Shown: positions 24,003-32,695 of the stretch, one piece after another
Layout: each line of letters opens with the position of its first letter
Position numbering within the stretch: position 1 is the stretch's first letter
From: an uncultured Collinsella sp.
GTDB lineage: Bacteria > Actinomycetota > Coriobacteriia > Coriobacteriales > Coriobacteriaceae
DNA length: 64,000 bases
Direction of reading: 5' to 3'
NCBI GenBank assembly: GCA_900541015.1
Contig: UQIB01000011.1
Coordinates: 1-64,000, forward strand
Notes under the pieces: generated by a model
Database searches by the model: none
What the model was told of the DNA's origin: nothing
Seen by the model: only the letters and a program-made list of their open reading frames with translations
Made by a program: the position numbers and the translations under genes

Positions 24003-25364
24003 ATGCTGCGCAGGAAAATAGCGGCAGAGCTGGAGCGTTGGCTGAAGTCTGCCGAGCAAAAGGCCTTATTCATCACGGGTTCTCGCCAGATCGGCAAAAG
24101 CTATTCGATTCGCGCGTTTGGCAAAGCCAACCACGCAACCTACATCGAACTCAACCTCATGGAAAATCGCCAGGCAAAAGATGCTCTTCTCGAGGCGCGA
24201 GATGCCGATGATTTCATCAGCAGGGTGACGCTTCTTTCGGGAAAGCCGATAGCGCCAGGCAAAACGCTCGTGTTTATCGATGAGGTCCAAGAGGCCCCCG
24301 ACATCATGACGATGGCAAAGTTCCTTGTTGAGGACGGGAGGTGCCGCTGGGCGTTTTCGGGGTCAATGCTTGGGACCCAGTTCAAGGGTGTCAGGTCCTA
24401 TCCCGTGGGGTATGTCCACGAGCTTAGGATGTTCCCGCTCGATTTTGAGGAGTTTTGCTGGGCAACCGGGGTGAGCGAGGGGGCTCGCCAAACGATACGC
24501 GACGCGTGTATCAGCGAGAAGCCCATTCCTGGTTACATTCATGACGCGATGATGGCAAACTTCAGGACCTATACCGTTGTCGGCGGAATGCCGGAGGTCG
24601 TGCAGCGTTTCCTTGACACGCAGGGCGACCTTGCCTCTGTTCGTCAGCTACAGTCCGAGCTCAACGAACAGTACCGACGGGATATTTCCAAGTATGCAAG
24701 CGGGCGTGCCCTTCAGGTGCAGAGCATCTACGATCAGCTCCCCATTATGCTTGAGGGCGAACACAAGCGTTTCGTGCTCAATTCCATTGACCCCAAGGCG
24801 CATTATGAGAAGTACCAGCGAGATTTTGTCTGGCTTGTCGATGCCGGCGTTGCTCTCAAAGCCGATATCGTAACCGAGCCAAAATCGCCCCTGCTCAAGA
24901 CGGCACGGCCATCGCAGTTCAAGCTATATCAATCGGATACGGGCATGTTGATGGCGCGCTACCCCGTTGGAGTCGCCCAAGCGGCGTATCTTGATAGCAA
25001 GGAGCCCAACCTGGGCGGCATTTACGAAAACGTGGTGGCTCAGCAGCTGGCTGCCCAAAATCGCCAGCTTTACTACTATCAGACAAAAAAGCGCGGCGAA
25101 GTGGACTTTGTGGTCGATGGACCGGATGGGACGGCTGTTCCGATCGAGGTTAAATCGGGCTCCTATTACCACGCGCACGCTGCGCTCGGTCATGTGCTTG
25201 ATACGGCTGAATATGGCGTAAGGCTCGGGATTGTTTTCTCGAGAGGCAACGTTGAGCGCAACGGAGCGGTTCTCTATTTGCCGCTATATGCGACCTGGGC
25301 CCTTTCGGATGTTTTGGGCGACTCCTGCGCCGAGGGGATAAAGCTGGAGGTCAAGCCGGTCTAG
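24003..25364 (+). CDS. AAA ATPase with DUF4143 and nuclease-like C-terminal domain
   Basis: A 453-residue ATPase of the large DUF4143/AAA_14 family common as orphan genes in gut bacteria. Walker A is TGSRQIGKSYS (about residues 27-37), Walker B LVFIDEVQEAP, and the sensor strand WAFSGS. The DUF4143 middle domain is followed by a C-terminal segment GEVDFVVD...PIEVKSG, a PD-(D/E)xK nuclease-like pattern. The ATG at 24003 follows GGGGAGAG. Base composition is lower in GC than neighbours and the gene stands alone behind three direct repeats, both consistent with horizontal acquisition. Function of the family is not established. Confidence 0.85.
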   Translation: MLRRKIAAELERWLKSAEQKALFITGSRQIGKSYSIRAFGKANHATYIELNLMENRQAKDALLEARDADDFISRVTLLSGKPIAPGKTLVFIDEVQEAPDIMTMAKFLVEDGRCRWAFSGSMLGTQFKGVRSYPVGYVHELRMFPLDFEEFCWATGVSEGARQTIRDACISEKPIPGYIHDAMMANFRTYTVVGGMPEVVQRFLDTQGDLASVRQLQSELNEQYRRDISKYASGRALQVQSIYDQLPIMLEGEHKRFVLNSIDPKAHYEKYQRDFVWLVDAGVALKADIVTEPKSPLLKTARPSQFKLYQSDTGMLMARYPVGVAQAAYLDSKEPNLGGIYENVVAQQLAAQNRQLYYYQTKKRGEVDFVVDGPDGTAVPIEVKSGSYYHAHAALGHVLDTAEYGVRLGIVFSRGNVERNGAVLYLPLYATWALSDVLGDSCAEGIKLEVKPV

Positions 25365-25376
25365 GGCCAGTCCCGG

Positions 25377-25407
25377 ATGTGACAAAGGGACAGTCCCTTT
25401 GTCACAT
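25377..25407. repeat. Class I dispersed palindrome (copy 4, perfect)
   Basis: Perfect 14-bp arms ATGTGACAAAGGGA and TCCCTTTGTCACAT around CAG, 12 bp after the DUF4143 stop codon. This is the cleanest copy in the window. Confidence 0.85.
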
Positions 25408-25411
25408 TCAT

Positions 25412-25480
25412 GAGTGTGGATTTTCTCCCGTTTAGAGCGCACTCGAACGCTCAAAGTGGGAGAAAATCCACGCTCTTTTT
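25412..25480. terminator. Long hairpin at convergent gene ends
   Basis: Arms of about 18 bp (GTGGATTTTCTCCC and its complement, extended by GAG/CTC) enclose an inner TTTAGAGC/GCTC-AAA hairpin and run into five T residues on the plus strand. It lies between the convergent DUF4143 ATPase and phosphatase genes. Confidence 0.7.
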
Positions 25481-25540
25481 CATGTCGGAGATTATCCGCG
25501 CTCGTTTCGCGCCGAAGGCGTGGCCCGCGGCCTCGCTTGC

Positions 25541-25987
25541 CTACAGCTGCTCGAGCATAGCGGTGCAACCGGCGAGTACATCGCGGTAGGTGGCGTCGAA
25601 ATTGCCGGTGTACCAGGGGTCGGCCACGTCGCCGGGGCGCTCGGCCCAATCGAGCAGGCGCGTAATCTTGCCGTCGGGGTCGTCGCCAAAGATGCGACGC
25701 AGGCCACGCGCGTTCTCGGCATCCATATAGACAATGTGGTCCCAGTCACCATACTCCGCGCGACGCACCTGGCGCGCACGGTGGGCAACGACAGGAATCC
25801 CGACTTCACGCAGCTTGGCAACGGTGCCACGATGCGGCGGATTGCCGATCTCCTCGGTCGAGGTCGCAGCGGAATCAATGGCAAACTCCGCCTCGCGTCC
25901 AGCGCGGCGCACCAGCTCGGTAAACACGGACTCAGCCATCGTCGAGCGACAGATGTTCCCATGGCAGATAAACAGTACACGTTGCAT
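25541..25987 (-). CDS. Low-molecular-weight protein-tyrosine phosphatase
   Basis: A 148-residue cytosolic phosphatase of the LMW-PTP/arsenate-reductase fold. The P-loop is CHGNICRST (nucleophile Cys8, Arg14) and the general-acid Asp lies in DPWYTG near residue 120. The ATG at 25987 was chosen because AAAGGA precedes it and the protein then opens with RVLFICHGN as in the family. In other bacteria such enzymes act on protein tyrosine kinases of capsule synthesis or in stress responses; no kinase lies nearby. Confidence 0.9.
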   Translation of the reverse strand: MQRVLFICHGNICRSTMAESVFTELVRRAGREAEFAIDSAATSTEEIGNPPHRGTVAKLREVGIPVVAHRARQVRRAEYGDWDHIVYMDAENARGLRRIFGDDPDGKITRLLDWAERPGDVADPWYTGNFDATYRDVLAGCTAMLEQL

Positions 25988-26044
25988 ATGCGGTTTCCTT
26001 TCGATCGCCATCATCGAGCTCGAGTATCGCATTTACGCCTACGC

Positions 26045-27295
26045 CTACGCCTGCGCCCTCGCCCGCTTGCGCTCCCAACGTGCCAGCTTAATCGTCACCA
26101 GCGTGAGCGCCCAGGCCACAAGCGAGAACGCGGCACCCACTGCGCCCACGTATGCAATGCCAACGCTGCTTACCACGGCGCCGCCCACTGCGGTGCCAAA
26201 CGAGATGCCGACGTTAAACGCCATGGGTTCAACCGAACTTGCGAGTACCATCGACTTGGGATGGCGGCTGCGTGCCACGTCCATAAAGTGCGTGATGCAC
26301 GACACCGAGAACAGGTACATGAGCATCGCCAGGCTAAAGACAAAGACAAGTGCGAGCGGCATGGCAGCGCCCACGGCAAACAGCCCAAACAATGCCGCTG
26401 CCTGCAGCACAAACGTAACCAGCAGTGCCTTCATGCCAAAGCGCGCATCGATCCATCCGCCCAGGATGTTCGAGATCAGGCAGAACACGCCGTAGGCCAT
26501 GAGCGTGGTACTGGCTTCGACCGTGCCCATGCCCAGCACCTGCTCAAGATAAGGCGTCACGTAGCCATAGAAAACGTAGACCGACCCCACGCCAAACAAA
26601 AAGATGAGCATGCCGGTGACGATGCTCGGTTCGCGTAGCAGACCCGCCTGCTCGCGAAAGGTGGCGGGCTCGTCGGTTTGCCCAGCGCGCGGCATAAACA
26701 TCACGAGCGCTCCGCAGATCAGAACGGCAAAGGTCAGCGTGCCGTACATGGCCACGTGCCAGTCGAGCGTGTCGGCCACAAACTTGCCGATCGAAGTGAC
26801 AAAGACCATTGCCACGGAAAACGCGCCGTACACCACCGAGATGGCGAGTGAGGTCTGCTGCGGGGACAGCAGCTCGGGGATATACGTCACGCCCACGGCG
26901 AGCAGTGCGCCCGAGACGGAGCCCAAGATGATGCGCGAGGCGAACAGCACTTGAAAGTTGGGTGCCAGCGCCATGACCAGATTGCCGAGCACAAAGACGA
27001 TGCTATAGCACACGAGCAGTTGGTAACGACGGAAGCGCCCCGTGCTGAGCGCGAGCACCGGCGTCGCGATAGCGTAGATCAGTGCGAACACGCTAATAAG
27101 TTGGCCTGCGGTGGCAAGCGATACGCCGAGTTCCGTCGCCAAGTCACTTTCGATGCCGATGACCACGAACTCCGAACAGCCGAGCGAAAAGCCTAACAAC
27201 ACGAGCAGCGCCAGGCAGAGCTTGGTGCGCGCGGGGGAGAGCGCGGCGGCGGTTGACTTACTTTTTGGCGTGGTTGCGGCGGTCAAGGTTGTCAC
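26045..27295 (-). CDS. MFS exporter (DHA1, AraJ/sugar-efflux-like)
   Basis: A 416-residue major facilitator of twelve helices. The SEFVVIGIESDLATELGVS and GQLISVFALIYAIATPVLA segments and RIILGSVSGALLAVG loop match the DHA1 group including AraJ and other sugar or drug efflux proteins. The annotated start is GTG at 27295, but the only GGAG overlaps it; a TTG at 27286 would have better spacing. It is the first of two minus-strand genes (57-bp gap to the phosphatase). Substrate unknown. Confidence 0.87.
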   Translation of the reverse strand: MTTLTAATTPKSKSTAAALSPARTKLCLALLVLLGFSLGCSEFVVIGIESDLATELGVSLATAGQLISVFALIYAIATPVLALSTGRFRRYQLLVCYSIVFVLGNLVMALAPNFQVLFASRIILGSVSGALLAVGVTYIPELLSPQQTSLAISVVYGAFSVAMVFVTSIGKFVADTLDWHVAMYGTLTFAVLICGALVMFMPRAGQTDEPATFREQAGLLREPSIVTGMLIFLFGVGSVYVFYGYVTPYLEQVLGMGTVEASTTLMAYGVFCLISNILGGWIDARFGMKALLVTFVLQAAALFGLFAVGAAMPLALVFVFSLAMLMYLFSVSCITHFMDVARSRHPKSMVLASSVEPMAFNVGISFGTAVGGAVVSSVGIAYVGAVGAAFSLVAWALTLVTIKLARWERKRARAQA

Positions 27296-27342
27296 TCCAA
27301 TGTCGCATTAATAAGCGGGATTCAATCCCTGCAACTCTAACA

Positions 27343-27376
27343 GAATGTGAAAAGGGACAGTCCCTTTGTCACATTC
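27343..27376. repeat. Class I dispersed palindrome (copy 5)
   Basis: Arms GAATGTGAAAAGGGA and TCCCTTTGTCACATTC around CAG, with one mismatch, in the leader of the MFS gene rather than after a stop codon. Confidence 0.75.
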
Positions 27377-27394
27377 GCGGCGTGGCTGCCGCCT

Positions 27395-27460
27395 AAACCG
27401 TCACAACATTCGATGAAAATCTCGAAAACGAGGAAAAACGTCGAATGTTGTGACGGTTTT
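27395..27460. repeat. 19-bp perfect-arm nested palindrome
   Basis: Arms 27395-27413 and 27441-27459 are exact complements (AAACCGTCACAACATTCGA). They enclose an inner CTCG-AAAA-CGAG hairpin. It lies in the divergent region between the MFS gene and the anchored protein, so it is not a simple terminator. Confidence 0.8.
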
Positions 27461-27545
27461 CGTGTCCGGCGCGGGTGAGCTTCGGTGCCGTCTGGGGGTA
27501 TAAGACTAGCGAGTGTTTATTTGCGAGGCCAAGGGGGCGCCCCGT

Positions 27546-28430
27546 ATGGATATCGATAACTTTGAATGGTGGTATAGCGAGGGCGAGGCTCCGGACGAGG
27601 AGTGGGACGAGCCTTTGCCAAGCGATGAGTTGAGCGATGGGCCCGATGCGGGTTCTAATGCCGGCACCACGGCCGACTCCGCTGCCGCTGACCAGGACTC
27701 CGACCCCGTCGAGCCCCTGACCTTCGAACAAGCTTGGGCCCAGGCCGAGGCAGACGAGGCCAAAGCCGACGCTACGGCCACGCTCGGCGAGCCAGCCGAC
27801 ATGTCGATCTCGCCGGCAAAGACCCCGCAGCCGCGTCACACTATCGACCCCGACAGCACGGCATCCTTCAGCATTCTCGACGTGCCCTCGCAGGGTGCCC
27901 AGGCGCCCGCGCCCACACGTCGCCCCAATCTGTCTCGCGAGGAAGATGCAGGACGTCGCTCTCCGCTTGGCCCCATCCTTATCGCCTTCATGGCCGGCGT
28001 TATCGCATGCTCGGTAATTGGAAACGTCTGGAGCCATGTTGAGCAACAGCGAAAAGACGCCGCCAAGGTCGAGATGTCTGTCGAGCAATCGCTCGGTCGC
28101 ACGCGCTCGGTACATGTGTCGGTCGAGGTCAAGGACGGCGCGACATGGGACACCGCGCGCGGCGACAGCCAAATGCTCATCCACATCGTGGGACGCACGC
28201 TCAAAGGGCAGACGATTGACGAGTATCAATACGTCAATTCTGCTGGTGACGGCATCGAGCTCAAGCCCGGCGACTACGAGCTCACGGTCGATGAGCCACC
28301 CGTCGCCACCGATGGCACGCGTTTCCGTGCCTCAAAGCGCATGGTCCCCGTGAGCTTTAATTCGCAGGCGCCCGATACGGTCGACACCACGCCACAGGGC
28401 GGGTTTGACCTTTACGTGGATACCCAGTAG
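27546..28430 (+). CDS. Unknown single-pass membrane protein with extracytoplasmic domain
   Basis: A 294-residue protein not recognised by family. Residues 1-140 are acidic and alanine/proline-rich and probably disordered in the cytoplasm. One hydrophobic helix (LGPILIAFMAGVIACSVIGN, about 150-170) is followed by a soluble domain of about 120 residues with beta-strand character (SVHVSVEVKDGATWD, GDYELTVDEPP). There is no signal peptide, so topology is N-in. The ATG at 27546 follows AAGGGGG; a GTG 33 bp upstream is less likely. Located before the aldose epimerase with a 113-bp gap. Confidence 0.7.
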   Translation: MDIDNFEWWYSEGEAPDEEWDEPLPSDELSDGPDAGSNAGTTADSAAADQDSDPVEPLTFEQAWAQAEADEAKADATATLGEPADMSISPAKTPQPRHTIDPDSTASFSILDVPSQGAQAPAPTRRPNLSREEDAGRRSPLGPILIAFMAGVIACSVIGNVWSHVEQQRKDAAKVEMSVEQSLGRTRSVHVSVEVKDGATWDTARGDSQMLIHIVGRTLKGQTIDEYQYVNSAGDGIELKPGDYELTVDEPPVATDGTRFRASKRMVPVSFNSQAPDTVDTTPQGGFDLYVDTQ

Positions 28431-28543
28431 GCGTTCGCCGCTCATTCCGCTATGGCTACTCAATAATCGCCTGCCGTCCCGTCCCGCCGCCAAGAGTGGG
28501 ACAATAGCCCTCGATACTGTTGTTTATTTTTGGAGGAAGTAGC

Positions 28544-29437
28544 ATGTCCACCGTCACCACCATCAAGCGCGGCGGCCTCACCGCGGCCATCGATTCCATG
28601 GGTGCCCAGCTCACGAGCCTTGCCCTCAACGGCAACGAGTATCTGTGGCAGGGCGACCCTGCCTTTTGGGGCAAGCACGCGCCCATTCTGTTCCCCATCG
28701 TGGGCTCGCTGCGCAACAACACGGCGGCGTCTGCGGCCGGCACCTGCGAGATGCCGCGTCACGGCCTCGCGCGCATCGTCGAGCACAAGCTGGTCGAGGT
28801 TTCGGAGGACGGCTCCTCGGTAACGTACGAGATCACCGATACACCCGAGTCGCTCAAGGCCTTTCCGTTCCACTTTAAGCTCAACATGACCTATGCCCTA
28901 ACCGGCGACGCCACGCTCACGCAGACCTTTGCCGTCACCAACACCGGCGACGTGGACCTGCCGTTCTCGGTGGGCGGTCACCCCGCATTTAACGTGCCCG
29001 CACCCGGTGCCGAGGACGAGGCGTTTGAGGATTACGAGCTGGCATTTACCGAGGCTTGGACCAACGAGGCCCCCGTCATCACGCCCGATGGCCTCATGAC
29101 GTTCGAGGGCAGCTACAAGGCGCCCGATAACTCTGACGTGCTGCCCATCACGCACCGCAGCTTCGATAACGACGCCATCATGTTCACCGATACCCCGGGC
29201 TCCACGCTCACGCTGCGCGGTCGCAAGTCGGGTCACGGCGTCAAGATCGACTTTGAGGGCTTTAAGTACATCGGCGTGTGGTCTGCTGCCAACGACGCCC
29301 CGTTTGTGGCGCTCGAGCCCTGGACCGGTCACACCACCATGGACACCGAGGACGACGTCTTTGAGCACAAGGTCAACACCATCACTTTGGCCCCCGGCGC
29401 TACCGATAAACGTAGCTTTAGCGTCACCTTGCTCTAG
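28544..29437 (+). CDS. Aldose 1-epimerase family protein
   Basis: A 297-residue beta-sandwich sugar mutarotase of the aldose 1-epimerase/YeaD-like group, which interconverts alpha and beta anomers of hexoses or hexose phosphates. Visible landmarks are NGNEYLWQGDPAFWGKHAPILFPIVG (split here by family gaps), EMPRHGLAR with the catalytic-region His, SVGGHPAFNVP with a second His, and the C-terminal WSAANDAPFVALEPWTG with the likely catalytic Glu. The ATG at 28544 follows GGAGGAAG at good spacing. Not linked to other sugar genes. Confidence 0.88.
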   Translation: MSTVTTIKRGGLTAAIDSMGAQLTSLALNGNEYLWQGDPAFWGKHAPILFPIVGSLRNNTAASAAGTCEMPRHGLARIVEHKLVEVSEDGSSVTYEITDTPESLKAFPFHFKLNMTYALTGDATLTQTFAVTNTGDVDLPFSVGGHPAFNVPAPGAEDEAFEDYELAFTEAWTNEAPVITPDGLMTFEGSYKAPDNSDVLPITHRSFDNDAIMFTDTPGSTLTLRGRKSGHGVKIDFEGFKYIGVWSAANDAPFVALEPWTGHTTMDTEDDVFEHKVNTITLAPGATDKRSFSVTLL

Positions 29438-29439
29438 AG

Positions 29440-29550
29440 GTTCCGCCGTTCTAACGAACGGCGGGCCGGTCGACGCTGCGCGCCACCCAGAGCGACAATT
29501 TGTCATTCAAAAGGCAAGGCATGACCAGAAGGTCTATGCCTTGCCTTTTT
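29440..29550 (+). repeat. Structured intergenic element D
   Basis: Begins two bases after the epimerase stop codon. Stem 1 pairs GTTCCGCCG with CGGCGGGCC (loop TTCTAACGAA). CGACGCTGC, ACAATTTGTCATTCAA and the inner hairpin follow (29511-29546, apical part GACC-AGAA-GGTC), ending in five T residues, so here it works as an intrinsic terminator. The 3' strand of the outer stem is missing and a class III palindrome follows. Confidence 0.75.
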
Positions 29551-29556
29551 CATGCC

Positions 29557-29612
29557 TAGTCGTTGGGGACGTTCTTGTTTGACTAGTCGTTTAAGAACGT
29601 CCCCAACGACTA
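29557..29612. repeat. Class III palindrome, head-to-head dimer
   Basis: Perfect 20-bp arms (29557-29576 and 29593-29612) made of TAGTCGTTGGGGACGTTCTT and its complement, with a GACTAGTC centre. Each half is one class III module as seen singly at 60994. Confidence 0.8.
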
Positions 29613-29638
29613 CCAATCGTTTTCAGTTCGTAAACTTG

Positions 29639-29662
29639 TATATATGCATTTATATATGCATT
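29639..29662 (+). promoter_or_regulatory. Tandem 12-bp repeat upstream of the amino-acid ABC operon
   Basis: TATATATGCATT occurs twice in perfect tandem 69 bp before the binding-protein gene. Each unit contains the palindrome ATGCAT. It is an AT-rich island in a GC-rich genome, suggesting a promoter or operator; ArgR-type control is conceivable but unproven. Confidence 0.5.
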
Positions 29663-29687
29663 TGTTGGAGGTGGCGCTGAGCGGTAT

Positions 29688-29719
29688 CCTGTTAAGTCGT
29701 TAGCATACGATTCAACAGG
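29688..29719 (+). promoter_or_regulatory. Hairpin in the leader of the amino-acid ABC operon
   Basis: CCTGTTAAGTCGT pairs with ACGATTCAACAGG (11 of 13), ending 11 bp before the start codon, between the tandem repeat and the ribosome-binding site. It could be an operator or a structure that affects translation. Confidence 0.5.
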
Positions 29720-29730
29720 GAAGGCAGATT

Positions 29731-30657
29731 ATGCATTCTCCCCATCAATGCGACGCGCAGGCCCAGCCGGTGTGCAGTCGTCGCATCTTCCTGGGTAGCG
29801 CCCTCGCTGCGAGCGCTTCCGTCGTCGCCGGCGCGCTTGCCGGCTGCCAGCGTCCCTCCACGCTGGAAGTGGTTCAGCCCACCACGGGCGGCGGTCGCGA
29901 CGACCTGTCCGATTCCGTGATCGGCAAGGACAAGATTCGCATCGGCATGGAGGCGGCCTACGCCCCGTACAACTGGCAGGTCTCCGAGGCCAGCGAGTTC
30001 ACCATTCCTATCGACAACGTGCAGGGAGCCTACGCCGATGGCTACGACGTGCAGATCGCCAAGATCGTCTGCAAGGCCCTCGGCGGCGAGCCCGTTGCCG
30101 TCAAGCAGAGCTTCTCGGGCCTTATCGATTCGCTCAACAACGGCCAGATCGACCTTATCATCGCCGGCATGAGCGCCACGCCCGAGCGCGAGGAGTCCGT
30201 CGGCTTTTCCGACCCGTACTTTATCGGCTACTTTGGCCTGTTCGTAAAAGAGGGCTCACCCTACCAAAACGCGACCAAGATCAGCGACTTTAGCGGCGCC
30301 ACGGTGCTCGGCCAAAAGGACACCATGCTCGATACCGTCATCGATGAGATTCCGGGCGTCGTTCACAAAAATCCGGTCGATTCGGTGCCCACGGTGTTCT
30401 CGAACCTGCTGCAGGGCACCTGCGACGCCGTGACCTACAACACCGAAAACGAGAAGGGCTATATGGCCCAAAACCCGGGCATCGTTCCCATTCGATTTGC
30501 GGAGGGCGAGGGCTTTAAGCAGGAGGTCACGGCAAACGTCGGCTGCCGCAAGGGCTCGGACAAGCTGCTCAAGCTTATCGATAAGACGCTCAAAGGTATT
30601 AGCCAAGAGGAGCGCGACCAGATGTGGGACGCGTGCCTCGACCGTCAGCCGGCATAG
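29731..30657 (+). CDS. Amino-acid ABC transporter substrate-binding lipoprotein
   Basis: A 308-residue periplasmic-binding-protein-type lipoprotein. The N-terminus has RRIFLGSALAASASVVAGAL ending at lipobox LAGC (Cys about residue 38), and RR near the start suggests possible Tat export. The mature part is a type II solute-binding fold (RIGMEAAYAPYNW, QIDLIIAGMSATPERE, AVTYNTENEKGYM) of the polar amino acid family. It forms an operon with a permease (10-bp gap) and an ATPase. Ligand is probably a polar or basic amino acid; not determinable further. Confidence 0.9.
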   Translation: MHSPHQCDAQAQPVCSRRIFLGSALAASASVVAGALAGCQRPSTLEVVQPTTGGGRDDLSDSVIGKDKIRIGMEAAYAPYNWQVSEASEFTIPIDNVQGAYADGYDVQIAKIVCKALGGEPVAVKQSFSGLIDSLNNGQIDLIIAGMSATPEREESVGFSDPYFIGYFGLFVKEGSPYQNATKISDFSGATVLGQKDTMLDTVIDEIPGVVHKNPVDSVPTVFSNLLQGTCDAVTYNTENEKGYMAQNPGIVPIRFAEGEGFKQEVTANVGCRKGSDKLLKLIDKTLKGISQEERDQMWDACLDRQPA

Positions 30658-30666
30658 GGAGGCAGC

Positions 30667-31815
30667 ATGAAAGCCATCAATCGTCTGGCCTCCTTTATCA
30701 AGGCCGACCACCGTTATGTGTACCTGGGCACGAGCGCTATCGCGGCGCTCGGTCTGGCGTTTAGCCAGCGCAACCCCACGCCGCTGAGCTTCTTGGCGCC
30801 CACGGGCGTGTTCCAGGACTGCCTCTGGGCAATCCTTTGGGCCTGGCTCGTCGTGTCGGCGGCGGCGCTGGTCACCAAGCTCATGCACTGGAATGACTAT
30901 CGCGAAACATCGCCGTTTGCTTCCGAGCGCTTCCGTCGTGGCGCGCGCCTGGGCAGCTATGTCGTCGTTGCTATTGCGGCGATCTTCTTTGTCGACCGCT
31001 GTGTCATGTCGTTTATCGACCTGGTGCAGGCGAGCATTGTCTCGGACTCCAACCCCAGCGACTTTTTGTCGAGCCTGGTCTACATGACCTACAAGAGCGG
31101 CGACTTCTTTATTCGCGGTATCGAGATCACCATCGCACTTGCCACCTTCGGTACCGTCATCGCCTTTTTCCTGGCACTGCTCTTTGTGTTCCTGCGCATT
31201 CAGACGTTCGACCGTGTGGACAACGATCTCACGCGCTTCTTTAAGAGCATCGGCCGTGGCTTTGCGACCGTCTACTCCACCGTTGTGCGCGGCACGCCCA
31301 TGATGGTCCAGGGCCTGCTCATCTATTACGCAGGCTTTACCGTTCTGCGTGGCGCCGGCTTGAGCACGGCCGAGGCCAACCAGATCTGGAGCACCTTCAC
31401 CGCGGGTCTCGTGACCATCTCGCTCAACTCTACCGCCTACATGATGGAAGTTCTGCGCGGCGGCATCGAGTCGATCGATCCCGGTCAGGCCGAGGCGGCG
31501 CGCTCGCTGGGTCTGTCGCAGTGGCAGGCCATGCGCAAAGTTGTGTTTCCCCAGGGCATTAAAAACGCGATCCCGGCGCTCACTAACGAGCTCATCATCA
31601 ACATCAAGGATTCGTCGGTGCTCTCGGTCATCGGCGTGTTTGACCTCATGTACGCCACCACCACCGTCGCCGGCGTGTACTACCGCCAGATGGAGGTCTA
31701 CTGCGTGGCGCTCGTGGTCTACCTGATCCTGACGCTCGTGGCGAGCCGCCTGCTCGAGGCCTTTGGCAAAAAGCTCGGCGCCGAGGCTCCGGCAACGCTG
31801 CCCAGCTCCAACTAG
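30667..31815 (+). CDS. Amino-acid ABC transporter permease
   Basis: A 382-residue permease of the HisM/GlnP family. The C-terminal half holds the canonical five-helix domain with the EAA loop ESIDPGQAEAARSLGLSQWQ. The N-terminal 140 residues add about three further membrane segments not present in minimal permeases (about 220 residues), so it is an extended form. The start ATG at 30667 follows GGGAGG. With a single permease gene the transporter core is presumably a homodimer. Confidence 0.92.
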   Translation: MKAINRLASFIKADHRYVYLGTSAIAALGLAFSQRNPTPLSFLAPTGVFQDCLWAILWAWLVVSAAALVTKLMHWNDYRETSPFASERFRRGARLGSYVVVAIAAIFFVDRCVMSFIDLVQASIVSDSNPSDFLSSLVYMTYKSGDFFIRGIEITIALATFGTVIAFFLALLFVFLRIQTFDRVDNDLTRFFKSIGRGFATVYSTVVRGTPMMVQGLLIYYAGFTVLRGAGLSTAEANQIWSTFTAGLVTISLNSTAYMMEVLRGGIESIDPGQAEAARSLGLSQWQAMRKVVFPQGIKNAIPALTNELIINIKDSSVLSVIGVFDLMYATTTVAGVYYRQMEVYCVALVVYLILTLVASRLLEAFGKKLGAEAPATLPSSN

Positions 31816-31837
31816 GCTCAAGACGAGGAGAATCATC

Positions 31838-32623
31838 ATGGCAGATACCGCCACTACCGGCGTTGCGGCCGCCGCACAGACCAATGAGCCGCTTATCCGC
31901 GTCGAGGGCCTGCGTAAGAGCTTCGGCTCGCTCGAGGTACTCAAGGGCATCGACCTGTCCGTCAATCCCGGCGAGGTCGTCACCATCATCGGCGCCTCGG
32001 GTTCGGGTAAGTCGACCTTCCTGCGCTGCCTCAACCTGCTCGAGACCCCGGATGCGGGCCACATCTGGTTCCACGGCCAGGACCTCACGGCCGAGCGCTG
32101 CAACATCAACAAGCTGCGCGAGGACATCGGCATGGTGTTCCAGGGCTTTAACCTGTTCAACAACATGGATGTGCTCGACAACTGCACGCTCGCGCCCGTC
32201 ACGCTCAAAAAGATGAGCAAGACCGAGGCCGAGAAAGTCGCGATGGAGCATCTGACGAGCGTGGGACTCGAAAAGTTCGCGCACGCCGCCGTGGGTCGCC
32301 TGTCCGGTGGCCAAAAGCAGCGCGTGGCCATCGCCCGCGCCCTGTGCATGAATCCGCAGATCATGCTGTTCGACGAGCCGACCTCCGCGCTCGACCCCGA
32401 GATCGTGGGAGAGGTGCTCGAGGTCATGCGCAAGCTCGCTGCCGACGGCATGACCATGGTCGTCGTTACGCACGAGATGGCCTTTGCCCGCACGGTGTCC
32501 GACCGCGTGGTCTTTATGGACAAGGGCGTGGTGCTCGAGGACGCGGCGCCGGCGGAGCTCTTCGGCAACCCCAAACACCAGCGCACTCGCGAGTTCCTCT
32601 CTCGCTATCTCGAGGACAAATAA
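31838..32623 (+). CDS. Amino-acid ABC transporter ATPase
   Basis: A 261-residue ATPase of the polar amino acid importer class. Walker A is GASGSGKSTFL, signature LSGGQKQR, Walker B IMLFDEPTSALDPE, and the H-loop VVVTHEM. The ATG at 31838 follows GAGGAG and gives the usual family N-terminus; an upstream in-frame ATG lies inside the permease gene and is unlikely. Last gene of the importer operon. Confidence 0.95.
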   Translation: MADTATTGVAAAAQTNEPLIRVEGLRKSFGSLEVLKGIDLSVNPGEVVTIIGASGSGKSTFLRCLNLLETPDAGHIWFHGQDLTAERCNINKLREDIGMVFQGFNLFNNMDVLDNCTLAPVTLKKMSKTEAEKVAMEHLTSVGLEKFAHAAVGRLSGGQKQRVAIARALCMNPQIMLFDEPTSALDPEIVGEVLEVMRKLAADGMTMVVVTHEMAFARTVSDRVVFMDKGVVLEDAAPAELFGNPKHQRTREFLSRYLEDK

Positions 32624-32646
32624 CCGACCGCAAACGCTTACGTTGC

Positions 32647-32671
32647 AGGGCCGCTCCGGTGGGGCGGCCCT
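32647..32671 (+). terminator. GC-rich hairpin after the importer operon
   Basis: AGGGCCGC pairs with GCGGCCCT around an eight-base loop, 24 bp after the ATPase stop. It lacks a T-run, so read-through into the peptidase gene is likely. Confidence 0.5.
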
Positions 32672-32695
32672 CGTCATCACAATCGAAAGGATGTC

